Source: an uncultured Chloroflexota bacterium
GTDB taxonomy: Bacteria > Chloroflexota > Anaerolineae > Anaerolineales > UBA4823
Assembly: GCA_903871905.1 (NCBI GenBank)
Contig: CAIQIV010000761.1
Coordinates: 1-35,183, forward strand
Length of the DNA: 35,183 bases
Reading direction: 5' to 3'
Shown piece after piece: positions 16,410-24,056 of this stretch. A program made the translations under genes and the position numbers. The first letter of the stretch is position 1. Each line of letters opens with the position of its first letter. Under the pieces are notes generated by a model, which was not told the DNA's origin, searched no databases, and worked only from the letters and a program-made list of their open reading frames with translations.

Positions 16410-18479
16410 ATGGCAGAATATTCTCAACGGATTAGCACCTTGCTTCCACGCTTGCCCCTGGAAGGGAATATAGACCTGACGTATCGCTGCAACAATACCT
16501 GCCAACATTGCTGGTTGTGGCTGTCGCCGCGAGCTCACCAGCAGGCGGACGAGCTGACCTTTAGCGAAATCTGCCAGATTGCCGATGAAGCACGAGCCAT
16601 GGGAACCCGCCGCTGGAATATTTCTGGCGGCGAGCCGATGCTGCGCCCGGATTTTCCCGAAATTTTTGATTATCTCACTGCAAAGTCAAGTGGATACAGC
16701 TTGAATACCAACGGTACGCTGATCACCCCGGAGATCGCCCGCCTGATGACCCGTAAAGGCAGCAAGATGGTGGCGCTGTACGGGGCGACCCCTGAGGTCT
16801 ATGATACTGTAACCCGCAACCCAGGGGGATTTGAACTTTTAATGCAGGGAATTGAAATGCTCAAACAGGCTGGCGCCGGGTTCATCATGCAGCTGATCCC
16901 GATGCGTCAGAACTGGCACGAGTGGGATGCGATGATCAGGCTGGCAAGGTCCCTTACCTCTCATTACCGGTTGGGCGCTCCCTGGCTTTACCTGTCTGCG
17001 AATGGTGACCCACGGCGCAGAGCAGAGATTGCTGACCAACGCCTGCCGCCCCGTGAAGCGCTGTTATTAGACCCGCCACAACTTCCGGATGACCTGCCGC
17101 CGCAGCTCGGGAGTGCCCTGGCGATGGGTGAGACAGCGCTGATGCCATCCTGCGGCATCCCGGAGGCCAGTGACGACCGCCTGTTTGCCCGCTGCATCGC
17201 CGGGCGGAAAGAGTTTCATATTGATCCCTACGGGGGAATGACTTTCTGCACTTTCATTAAACATCCAGATCTACGGTATGATCTGCGCCGCGGCAGCTTT
17301 CGCCAGGCCTGGGAAGAGTTTATCCCTTCCCTGGCGGATATGGTGCGTGGCGGGGATGAGTTCCGCCAGAACTGTGGTTCGTGTGACCGCCGCGAAGATT
17401 GTCGCTGGTGCGCAGTTTACAGCTACCTGGAAACCGGGCGCTTTACTGCCCCAGTACCCTACCTGTGTGCTGTGGCTGAGGAGACGCGAAAGTATAAAGA
17501 AGAATGGCCTGTACTCCATCGCCGCTACTTTCGCATTGCGGGCATCACTGTGCGTGTCGAAAGCGACCTGGATTTCTTCGAATTTCCGTTCAAACCTGAG
17601 TTCTCAGCCTTTGCAGTGGAAGGCCCAGGGGAGGATATGGTTACCCTGCGCCATCATTTTTACCTGCCTGAACTGCAGGAGAAGGACCTGGGGGAAGAGG
17701 TATATCATCGGGTGCCCTGGTCCATCTGGCGCAAGAACGGCTCCTGGTTTTACCTGGGTATTTCAGATGGGGTACAGGCTGGTTTGCACCGGGTAGCCCA
17801 GTTTAGCGCCGATTATTCCCGCGGGGTAATCTTCAGCCCGCCGCGCGATATCGAGCTGTTGCAAAGGACAGGCTGGAACTCAATTTCAATGTTCCCCACG
17901 GACCAGATCTGGCTGGCGCCGCTGCTGGCGGACCGACAGGCGGTGCTCATCCATTCCGCCGGCCTGGTGGTCAATGGCGCCGGGTTGGCCTTCATCGGTC
18001 ACTCCAGCGCCGGTAAGTCGACCACGGTCACCTTGCTTAAGGATGCAGCCGGGATAGGTGAGGCGCCTCCCCAGGTTGAGATCCTGTGTGATGATCGCAA
18101 TATCCTGCGCCGGTGGGAGGACGGCTGGCGCATCCACGGCACGTGGAGCCACGGCACGGTGAGCGATGTATCCAATGGCGCAGCGCCGTTGTGTGCCATC
18201 TTGTTCATCGAGCAGTCCCCATGTAACGAGATCCTCCCCATTGTGGACCGCAAGGAAATCTGGAAGCGCCTGCTGGCGACTTTGATCCGCCCTATGGCGA
18301 CGCCTGAGTGGTGGCAAAAGGAGCTGGATATCTTGCAGAAAGTGGTGGATGAAGTTCCATGTTATTTGATGCGTTTTGATAAAAGTGGGGCAATTGTCAA
18401 AGAGCTGCTGCGCCTGGTGAAAGATGTGCGGGGGCTGCAGGACATCGAGAGCTCGACTGCGGAATTGGGCGTGGGGTGA
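16410..18479 (+). CDS. Radical SAM/SPASM enzyme fused to an HPr kinase-like domain
   Basis: 'LTYRCNNTCQHCW' (CxxxCxxC), 'NISGGEPMLRPDF', SPASM-type Cys 'CGSCDRREDCRWCAVYSYLETG'. C-terminal Walker A 'FIGHSSAGKSTTVTLLKDA' in a HprK-like context. ATG 16410 with AGGAGA RBS; the ORF track start at 16332 lies upstream of the predicted promoter. Confidence 0.88.
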   Translation: MAEYSQRISTLLPRLPLEGNIDLTYRCNNTCQHCWLWLSPRAHQQADELTFSEICQIADEARAMGTRRWNISGGEPMLRPDFPEIFDYLTAKSSGYSLNTNGTLITPEIARLMTRKGSKMVALYGATPEVYDTVTRNPGGFELLMQGIEMLKQAGAGFIMQLIPMRQNWHEWDAMIRLARSLTSHYRLGAPWLYLSANGDPRRRAEIADQRLPPREALLLDPPQLPDDLPPQLGSALAMGETALMPSCGIPEASDDRLFARCIAGRKEFHIDPYGGMTFCTFIKHPDLRYDLRRGSFRQAWEEFIPSLADMVRGGDEFRQNCGSCDRREDCRWCAVYSYLETGRFTAPVPYLCAVAEETRKYKEEWPVLHRRYFRIAGITVRVESDLDFFEFPFKPEFSAFAVEGPGEDMVTLRHHFYLPELQEKDLGEEVYHRVPWSIWRKNGSWFYLGISDGVQAGLHRVAQFSADYSRGVIFSPPRDIELLQRTGWNSISMFPTDQIWLAPLLADRQAVLIHSAGLVVNGAGLAFIGHSSAGKSTTVTLLKDAAGIGEAPPQVEILCDDRNILRRWEDGWRIHGTWSHGTVSDVSNGAAPLCAILFIEQSPCNEILPIVDRKEIWKRLLATLIRPMATPEWWQKELDILQKVVDEVPCYLMRFDKSGAIVKELLRLVKDVRGLQDIESSTAELGVG

Positions 18480-18482
18480 TAT

Positions 18483-19727
18483 ATGGAAGGAGCTTATTCC
18501 CGTCGAGTCCAGCCTCACCAGTTCAGGGTTTACAAACCGGGCGGCCTGCACATGGGCAGCCTGGATATTGAGCTGACTGAGCGTTGTAACAACGACTGCA
18601 TCCACTGCTGCATCAACCTGCCGGCTGGCGACCGGCAGGCTCGGGCGCGAGAGATGACCACCGACCAGGTGAGGCGCATCCTGCGCCAGGCCGCAGATCT
18701 TGGCGTTATTCGGGTGCGCTTTACCGGCGGCGAGCCGCTGCTGCGCCCGGATTTTGAAGAGCTGTATCTGTTCACCCGCCGCCTGGGGATCAAGGTCCTG
18801 TTATTCACCAACGCCCGCCTGCTGACCCCGCTTCTGGTAGAGATGTTTGCTAACATTCCTCTCCGCGCGCCGATTGAGATCACGGTCTACGGCCTGCGTC
18901 CTGCATCATATGACGCAGTCAGCCGCGTTCCAGGCTCTTTTGCCCAGTTTCGTAGGGGGGTAGAATTGTTGAGTGAGCGGAATATTCCCTATGTTCTCAA
19001 GAGCGTGGTGCTGCCTCCCAACCAGGAAGAGTTGGAAGAGTTTGAGGCCTGGGCGGGGTCTATCCCCTGGCAGGGTGACCGCCGGCCTTCTTTGGCAATG
19101 TTTTATGATCTGCGCAACCGCCGCGATGACCTTGAAAAGAACCGCCAGATAGAGCGTTTCAGGCTGTCGCCTGAGTCGGGGCTGCGCATCCTGATCAGGG
19201 ATGAGGAGCGGTTTCGGAAAGAACGGGCTGAGTTTGCAGCCAGATTCATGGGTCCAGCCGGCGATCACCTGTTGAACTGCGGTATCGGACAAGGGATGAC
19301 GGTCGATGCTTATGGCCGGGCGCAGCCCTGTCTTGGCATACGCGCTCCTGAGCTGACCCTGGACCTTTTTCCGCCCACAGCCGGCCTTGATGGCATTGGT
19401 CTGGGCACTGCTCTGGAACATTTTCGCAGCCTCGCCGGGTTGACCACCACCAATCCTGAGTACCTGCGCCGCTGTGCCCGATGTTTTCTTAAAGGCCTGT
19501 GTGAGCAGTGCCCGGCTAAATCCTGGGCAGAATATGGCACTCTCGATACCCCGGTAGAGTATTTATGCCAGGTGGCGCACGCTCAGGCAGTTCACCTTGG
19601 GTGGCTGCAGGAGGGGGAGCATGCCTGGGAGGTGGAGGACTGGCAGTCCAGGTTAAACGGACCCGGGGGGAATGGAGAGCAGCAGGCAGCCGGGCGCGCC
19701 CGGGCGAACAGGATGGAATTGAATTAA
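18483..19727 (+). CDS. Radical SAM/SPASM domain protein
   Basis: 'LTERCNNDCIHCCINLPAGD', 'RFTGGEPLLRPDF', 'CARCFLKGLCEQCPAKSWAEYG...YLC'. Starts 3 nt after the previous stop. Confidence 0.9.
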   Translation: MEGAYSRRVQPHQFRVYKPGGLHMGSLDIELTERCNNDCIHCCINLPAGDRQARAREMTTDQVRRILRQAADLGVIRVRFTGGEPLLRPDFEELYLFTRRLGIKVLLFTNARLLTPLLVEMFANIPLRAPIEITVYGLRPASYDAVSRVPGSFAQFRRGVELLSERNIPYVLKSVVLPPNQEELEEFEAWAGSIPWQGDRRPSLAMFYDLRNRRDDLEKNRQIERFRLSPESGLRILIRDEERFRKERAEFAARFMGPAGDHLLNCGIGQGMTVDAYGRAQPCLGIRAPELTLDLFPPTAGLDGIGLGTALEHFRSLAGLTTTNPEYLRRCARCFLKGLCEQCPAKSWAEYGTLDTPVEYLCQVAHAQAVHLGWLQEGEHAWEVEDWQSRLNGPGGNGEQQAAGRARANRMELN

Positions 19728-19752
19728 ACAGGGTTTGATCAGGAGTAAATGC

Positions 19753-20055
19753 ATGGATTTGGTCACGATGGATAGTGTGTGCTTTCCCTCCAAAGATGTG
19801 GTTGCGCGGATGATTGAAGGAGAAATAGTGATTGTCCCGATCGCCTCCGGGATTGGAGATGCAGAGGATGAGCTGTATTCGCTTTCTCCGACGGGACAGT
19901 CGATTTGGGAAAAACTGGATGGGGAAAAGACCCTGGGCCAGGTCGCCCAGGCGTTGGTGCAGGAGTACGAGGCCCCACTCCAGGAAATAGAAGATGATGT
20001 GCTGGGGTTTGCCAGCGAGCTGGTTCGCCGCCGCATCCTGGAGCTGAAAAACTGA
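19753..20055 (+). CDS. PqqD-like RiPP recognition/peptide chaperone protein
   Basis: 100 aa, 'EDELYSLSPTGQSIWEKLDGEKTLGQVAQALVQEYEAPLQEIEDDVLGFASELVRRRILEL' is PqqD-like. ATG 19753 with upstream AGGAG. Confidence 0.85.
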   Translation: MDLVTMDSVCFPSKDVVARMIEGEIVIVPIASGIGDAEDELYSLSPTGQSIWEKLDGEKTLGQVAQALVQEYEAPLQEIEDDVLGFASELVRRRILELKN

Positions 20056-20074
20056 GGGGTTACTCCTCAGGTGG

Positions 20075-21091
20075 ATGATGGATGAAGCCCCTTTTACCCG
20101 CCAGGGTGAGCCTCTGCGCCTGACAAACCATGCTCAACTGGAACTGATGTGTGGGGTGATCGAGCGAGGCGCAACCTTCCGCTTCAGCGCGCGTGGTTAC
20201 AGCATGCTGCCCTTTATCCACGATGGGGATGTGCTCACCATTTCTCCCCTTGATCCTCCCCTGCAGGTTGGCGCCGTGGTGGCTTTTATCCGTCCGGGTT
20301 GGGAAGTGCTGGCGGTGCACCGGGTGGTGGCGCAGAAGGGAAGTGAGTACCTGATCAAAGGGGATAACTGCATCCAGCCGGATGGGGTTATCCCGGCGGC
20401 GCAGCTCATAGGTCAGGTGGTTCGGGTGGAACGCCGGGGACGCCGGGTCGGTGGGGGGCTGGGCGCATCGGGGGCGTGGATTGCCCGTCTGTCACAGCGC
20501 GGTTTCTTCATCCGCCTGCGCTCATTTCTTGACCTGCCGCGCCGGGCAGCAGCGGCTGTGTTGTGGCGTCTGCAGAAGCTGGGGCTGTACCGCCGCTGGG
20601 CGCGCCATCGAGGTTTGCAGGTGGTTATCGATGAAGCCCGGGACGACGAGCTGGATTTGCTGGCCCAGCGATTGAACCCGGGGATCTGGCTGCCTCCCAT
20701 GCGCCGGGTCCCGGAGGTTAATACATACGTGGCGCGCCTGGGAGGCGAGGTGGCTGGCATGGTGGAACTGGTGCGCCGGCCTCCTGAGTTTGGTCCGCAT
20801 GCTGGCCACTGGCTCTACAGTCTGCATGTCTGGCCCCGTTATCGCGGCTTCGGGCTGGGCGAGTTACTCAGCTGCCGTGTGATCCGCCAGGCAGCGGCAG
20901 AGGGGGCGGCTGAGCTGCGCTTGCTGGTCAAGTCGAACAATACTCCGGCGATTCAACTATATCGTAAGCTGGGTTTTGAGGTTGTGGATGGCAGCGAGCT
21001 GGCAGAAGTACTTGAAAAAGATAGGCTGCTGCTGATGCGCCTTCATCTGCAGCCTGGAGATGCAATTTTTACCGGTAATCAACAAGGATGA
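20075..21091 (+). CDS. S24/S26 (S26B-like) peptidase fused to a GNAT acetyltransferase
   Basis: 'FSARGYSMLPFIHDGDVLTI' (catalytic Ser region), 'VLAVHRVVAQKGSEYLIKGDNCIQPDG' (HR...GDN as in S26B). C-terminal GNAT 'LHVWPRYRGFGLGELLSCRVIRQA...NTPAIQLYRKLGFEVV'. Confidence 0.85.
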   Translation: MMDEAPFTRQGEPLRLTNHAQLELMCGVIERGATFRFSARGYSMLPFIHDGDVLTISPLDPPLQVGAVVAFIRPGWEVLAVHRVVAQKGSEYLIKGDNCIQPDGVIPAAQLIGQVVRVERRGRRVGGGLGASGAWIARLSQRGFFIRLRSFLDLPRRAAAAVLWRLQKLGLYRRWARHRGLQVVIDEARDDELDLLAQRLNPGIWLPPMRRVPEVNTYVARLGGEVAGMVELVRRPPEFGPHAGHWLYSLHVWPRYRGFGLGELLSCRVIRQAAAEGAAELRLLVKSNNTPAIQLYRKLGFEVVDGSELAEVLEKDRLLLMRLHLQPGDAIFTGNQQG

Positions 21092-21145
21092 CGGATAGGA
21101 TGCCAGGGCATGTGGATGGCCGGGTACCAGAAAGCAGGTGAGAGG

Positions 21146-22264
21146 ATGACCCATACAAGCACAGGCGAGATCCAGGATTTTCATTTGTGGGATAAGCTGA
21201 TCAGCAAACGCACACCGTTCTCCTTCGATCTGGAGGTAACCGCCCGCTGCAACAACGACTGCCGTCACTGCTATATTAACCTGCCGGCGGGTGATATGGA
21301 GGCGCGCGGGCGTGAGCTGAGCCTGGGTGAGATAACAGACATCGCCTCGCAGGCAGTAAAAATGGGTACGGTGTGGTGCTTGCTGACCGGTGGTGAGCCG
21401 CTGTTACGCCCCGACTTTGCCCAGATTTACATGGCTCTCAAGCGCCTGGGCCTGCTGGTTTCGGTTTTTACTAATGCCACGGCAATCCAGGATGAGCACA
21501 TCCAGTTGTGGAAGAGGTATCCACCGCGGGACATCGAGGTCACTGTCTATGGCGTCACCCAGGAAACATACGAGCGTGTCACCCGCCGGGCTGGTTCATA
21601 TGAAAATTTCCGGCGTGGATTAGACCGCCTGTTTGCTGCGGGGATCCGGGTGCGGTTGAAGGCGATGGCCATCCGCTCCAACCTGGAAGAACAGCCTGCA
21701 ATAGCCAGGTTCTGCCGCCAGTACACCAAGGATTTCTTTCGTTTCGACCCGCAGCTCCATCTGCGGTATGACGGCAACGCTGAGCGGAATGATGAAATCC
21801 GCCAGGAGCGTCTGTCACCCGCACAGATCGTTGCCCTGGAGCAGTCGGATGAACAGCGGATGCAGGTGATCGCCGAGCACTGCAGGGAATTGGTTAACCA
21901 GGAGCTCAACCACTATGGCTGCAATCACTTGTTTCACTGCGGGGCGGGCAAAGGCAGTTTTTCGGTAAGCTATGACGGCCAGTTCCGTCTGTGCTCCGCT
22001 CTATGGGGGCCCGGGACCACTGCTGATCTGCGCCGCGTACCCCTGGCGGAGGTCTGGAACAACCTGGTGCCTCAGGTAAGGGATTGGCGCTCCTCCCGCC
22101 AGGAGTACCTGGATACCTGCCGGAAGTGCGCCCTGGCTAACCTGTGCCTGTGGTGCCCGGCACATGCATACCTGGAAAGTGGCGAGCTGGATGGCGAAAC
22201 GCCGTATTTCTGCGCCGTTGCCCATGCCCGCGCTGCGGTTATCCAACAGAACTTGCCCGGGTAA
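21146..22264 (+). CDS. Radical SAM/SPASM domain protein
   Basis: 'VTARCNNDCRHCYINLPAGDMEARG', 'LLTGGEPLLRPDF', 'CRKCALANLCLWCPAHAYLESG...YFC'. Alternative ATG at 21110. Confidence 0.9.
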   Translation: MTHTSTGEIQDFHLWDKLISKRTPFSFDLEVTARCNNDCRHCYINLPAGDMEARGRELSLGEITDIASQAVKMGTVWCLLTGGEPLLRPDFAQIYMALKRLGLLVSVFTNATAIQDEHIQLWKRYPPRDIEVTVYGVTQETYERVTRRAGSYENFRRGLDRLFAAGIRVRLKAMAIRSNLEEQPAIARFCRQYTKDFFRFDPQLHLRYDGNAERNDEIRQERLSPAQIVALEQSDEQRMQVIAEHCRELVNQELNHYGCNHLFHCGAGKGSFSVSYDGQFRLCSALWGPGTTADLRRVPLAEVWNNLVPQVRDWRSSRQEYLDTCRKCALANLCLWCPAHAYLESGELDGETPYFCAVAHARAAVIQQNLPG

Positions 22265-22288
22265 TCCTGAAAATCGCGCTGGATGCGC

Positions 22289-22318
22289 TTGACATAACTC
22301 GTACCTCCCCTGTATACT
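22289..22318 (+). promoter_or_regulatory. Sigma70-like promoter
   Basis: TTGACA - 18 nt - TATACT, upstream of the GNAT-ADP-ribosylglycohydrolase gene. Confidence 0.8.
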
Positions 22319-22411
22319 ATAGCCAACCTGCCCAATCCCGTGCCGCAGAGATTTTCTGCGGCTGAGTGGTTTAAGCTGATCGACAATTTTGAAATCCATC
22401 CATGCACAGGT

Positions 22412-23923
22412 ATGATTGAGGTGACATTGGACGAAAAGACAGACACTGGGCAGGCGCTTGAATGGCCTACGAATTATCCCGCTGATTGGATAGAAGATAT
22501 TACCCTCAAGGATGGGCTGCAGGTGCACCTGCGTCCAATCCTGCCGTCGGACGCGCCGCGTTTGCAGGAGGGATTCAAATACCTTTCACCGCGCTCGATC
22601 TATATGCGCTTCTTCGAGACTTACAAGAGCCTGCCGGATGAGATGGCTCAAAGCTTCAGCAATCTGGATTACCAGGAGCGCATGGCCTTCATCGGCGAAA
22701 TTGATATCGACGGGCAGAGGCGCATCATTGGGGTTGCACGGTTTGGTATGCTTGGCCCGGAAAGGCCGGGCATGGCGGAGAGTGCAGTGGTCGTTGCTGA
22801 TGACTTTCAGCGCCGGGGGCTGGGATCAATGTTGGTCCAGAGGTTGGTGAATTACGCCTGTTTGCACGGAGTGCAGTCCATGCTGGCAACGGTTCACATA
22901 TCAAACCTGGCGATCCTCAATTTCATCCGCAGTAGCGGGTTTCTCTTTTCACGTAAGATGTTAGAGCCAGGCGTTTTTGAGATTACCATTCATCTGCCTT
23001 CTCGAGAGAGTTTCCAGGGCAGCCTGCTAGGCCTGGCGGTGGGGGATGCGTTAGGCGCACCGGTTGAATTCATGGCGCCGGGATCTTTTCCCCCTGTCCA
23101 AGGGATGCTGGGGGGGGGAACATGGGGCCTGAAACCAGGCCAGTGGACGGATGACACCTCCCTGGCTCTCTGCCTGGCTGCAAGCCTGGTGGAGAGCGGG
23201 GGGTTTGACCCGGCTGACCAGATGCAGCGCTATACCCGCTGGTGGAAGCAGGGGTACATGAGCAGCACAGGTTTTTGTTTTGATATCGGCAATACCACAC
23301 GCGCCGCCCTCGAGCAGTTTGCCCGCAGTGGCGAACCCTACAGCGGCCCGACCGATCCCTCGCTGGCAGGCAACGGATCGCTGATGCGCCTGGCGCCAGT
23401 GCCCATGTTCTACGCTCGCCGGGCGGATCTGGTCCTGCGCATGTGCGCTGACAGTTCGCGCACCACCCATGGCGCACGCCAATCGGTGGATGCCTGCCGT
23501 TACTTCGGCGGCCTGCTGTTGGCTGCGTTCTATGGTGTTGAAAAAGATGTGCTGCTCTCTCCCCGCTATTCGCCAGTACTCAATGCCTGGGAGGAAGAAC
23601 CGCTGCATGAAATGGTAGACACGGTTGCTGCTGGCTCGTTCAAGCTGCGCCAACCGCCGGCGATTCGCGGGGCCGGGTACGTGGTGGATTGCCTGGAGGC
23701 AGCCTTGTGGGCATTTTACAACTCGGATGACTTCCGCAGCGGAGTCCTGCTGGCGGTTAACCTGGGCGATGACGCGGATACCACCGCGGCCGTGTACGGC
23801 CAGCTCGCCGGTGCGTATTACGGCGTGAAGGGTATTCCGGAAGAATGGCTGGAGCAGTTGTACCAACGCCCGCTGCTCGATGACTATGCTGGACGGCTGT
23901 TTTCACAGGTCTGCACCCGCTGA
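22412..23923 (+). CDS. GNAT acetyltransferase-ADP-ribosylglycohydrolase (DraG/ARH) fusion protein
   Basis: GNAT part 'LKDGLQVHLRPILPSDAPRLQEGFKYLSPRSIYMRFF...DDFQRRGLGSMLVQRLVNYA'. DraG part 'GLAVGDALGAPVEF', 'WTDDTSLALCLA', 'GNGSLMRLAPVPMF', 'AVNLGDDADTTAAVYGQLAGAYYG'. Alternative GTG start at 22340. Confidence 0.9.
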   Translation: MIEVTLDEKTDTGQALEWPTNYPADWIEDITLKDGLQVHLRPILPSDAPRLQEGFKYLSPRSIYMRFFETYKSLPDEMAQSFSNLDYQERMAFIGEIDIDGQRRIIGVARFGMLGPERPGMAESAVVVADDFQRRGLGSMLVQRLVNYACLHGVQSMLATVHISNLAILNFIRSSGFLFSRKMLEPGVFEITIHLPSRESFQGSLLGLAVGDALGAPVEFMAPGSFPPVQGMLGGGTWGLKPGQWTDDTSLALCLAASLVESGGFDPADQMQRYTRWWKQGYMSSTGFCFDIGNTTRAALEQFARSGEPYSGPTDPSLAGNGSLMRLAPVPMFYARRADLVLRMCADSSRTTHGARQSVDACRYFGGLLLAAFYGVEKDVLLSPRYSPVLNAWEEEPLHEMVDTVAAGSFKLRQPPAIRGAGYVVDCLEAALWAFYNSDDFRSGVLLAVNLGDDADTTAAVYGQLAGAYYGVKGIPEEWLEQLYQRPLLDDYAGRLFSQVCTR

Positions 23924-23982
23924 CTGGCGTGCCAGGAAGCCCTGTTTTCATCCGTGACTCCAGAACAAATGGATTGATTTTA

Positions 23983-24022
23983 CAGGCTGCCCCTGGGAAC
24001 TGGATTTCCCATGGGCAGCCTG
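23983..24022. terminator. Hairpin between convergent genes, putative terminator
   Basis: CAGGCTGCCC ... GGGCAGCCTG, 10-bp stem with an internal GGGAA/TTTCCC pairing. No strong T-tract. Confidence 0.5.
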
Positions 24023-24056
24023 ATCGAGCCGGTGAGATGAAGAGTCTGGACCGGTG

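Noticed and set aside
22265-22411. Search for a small precursor peptide ORF after the last radical SAM gene
   Set aside because: The region is occupied by a promoter and the start of the GNAT-DraG gene. No convincing short ORF with RBS was seen.
23051-23866. 271 aa minus-strand ORF
   Set aside because: Antisense to the DraG domain of the GNAT-DraG gene. A GC-codon shadow without motif support.
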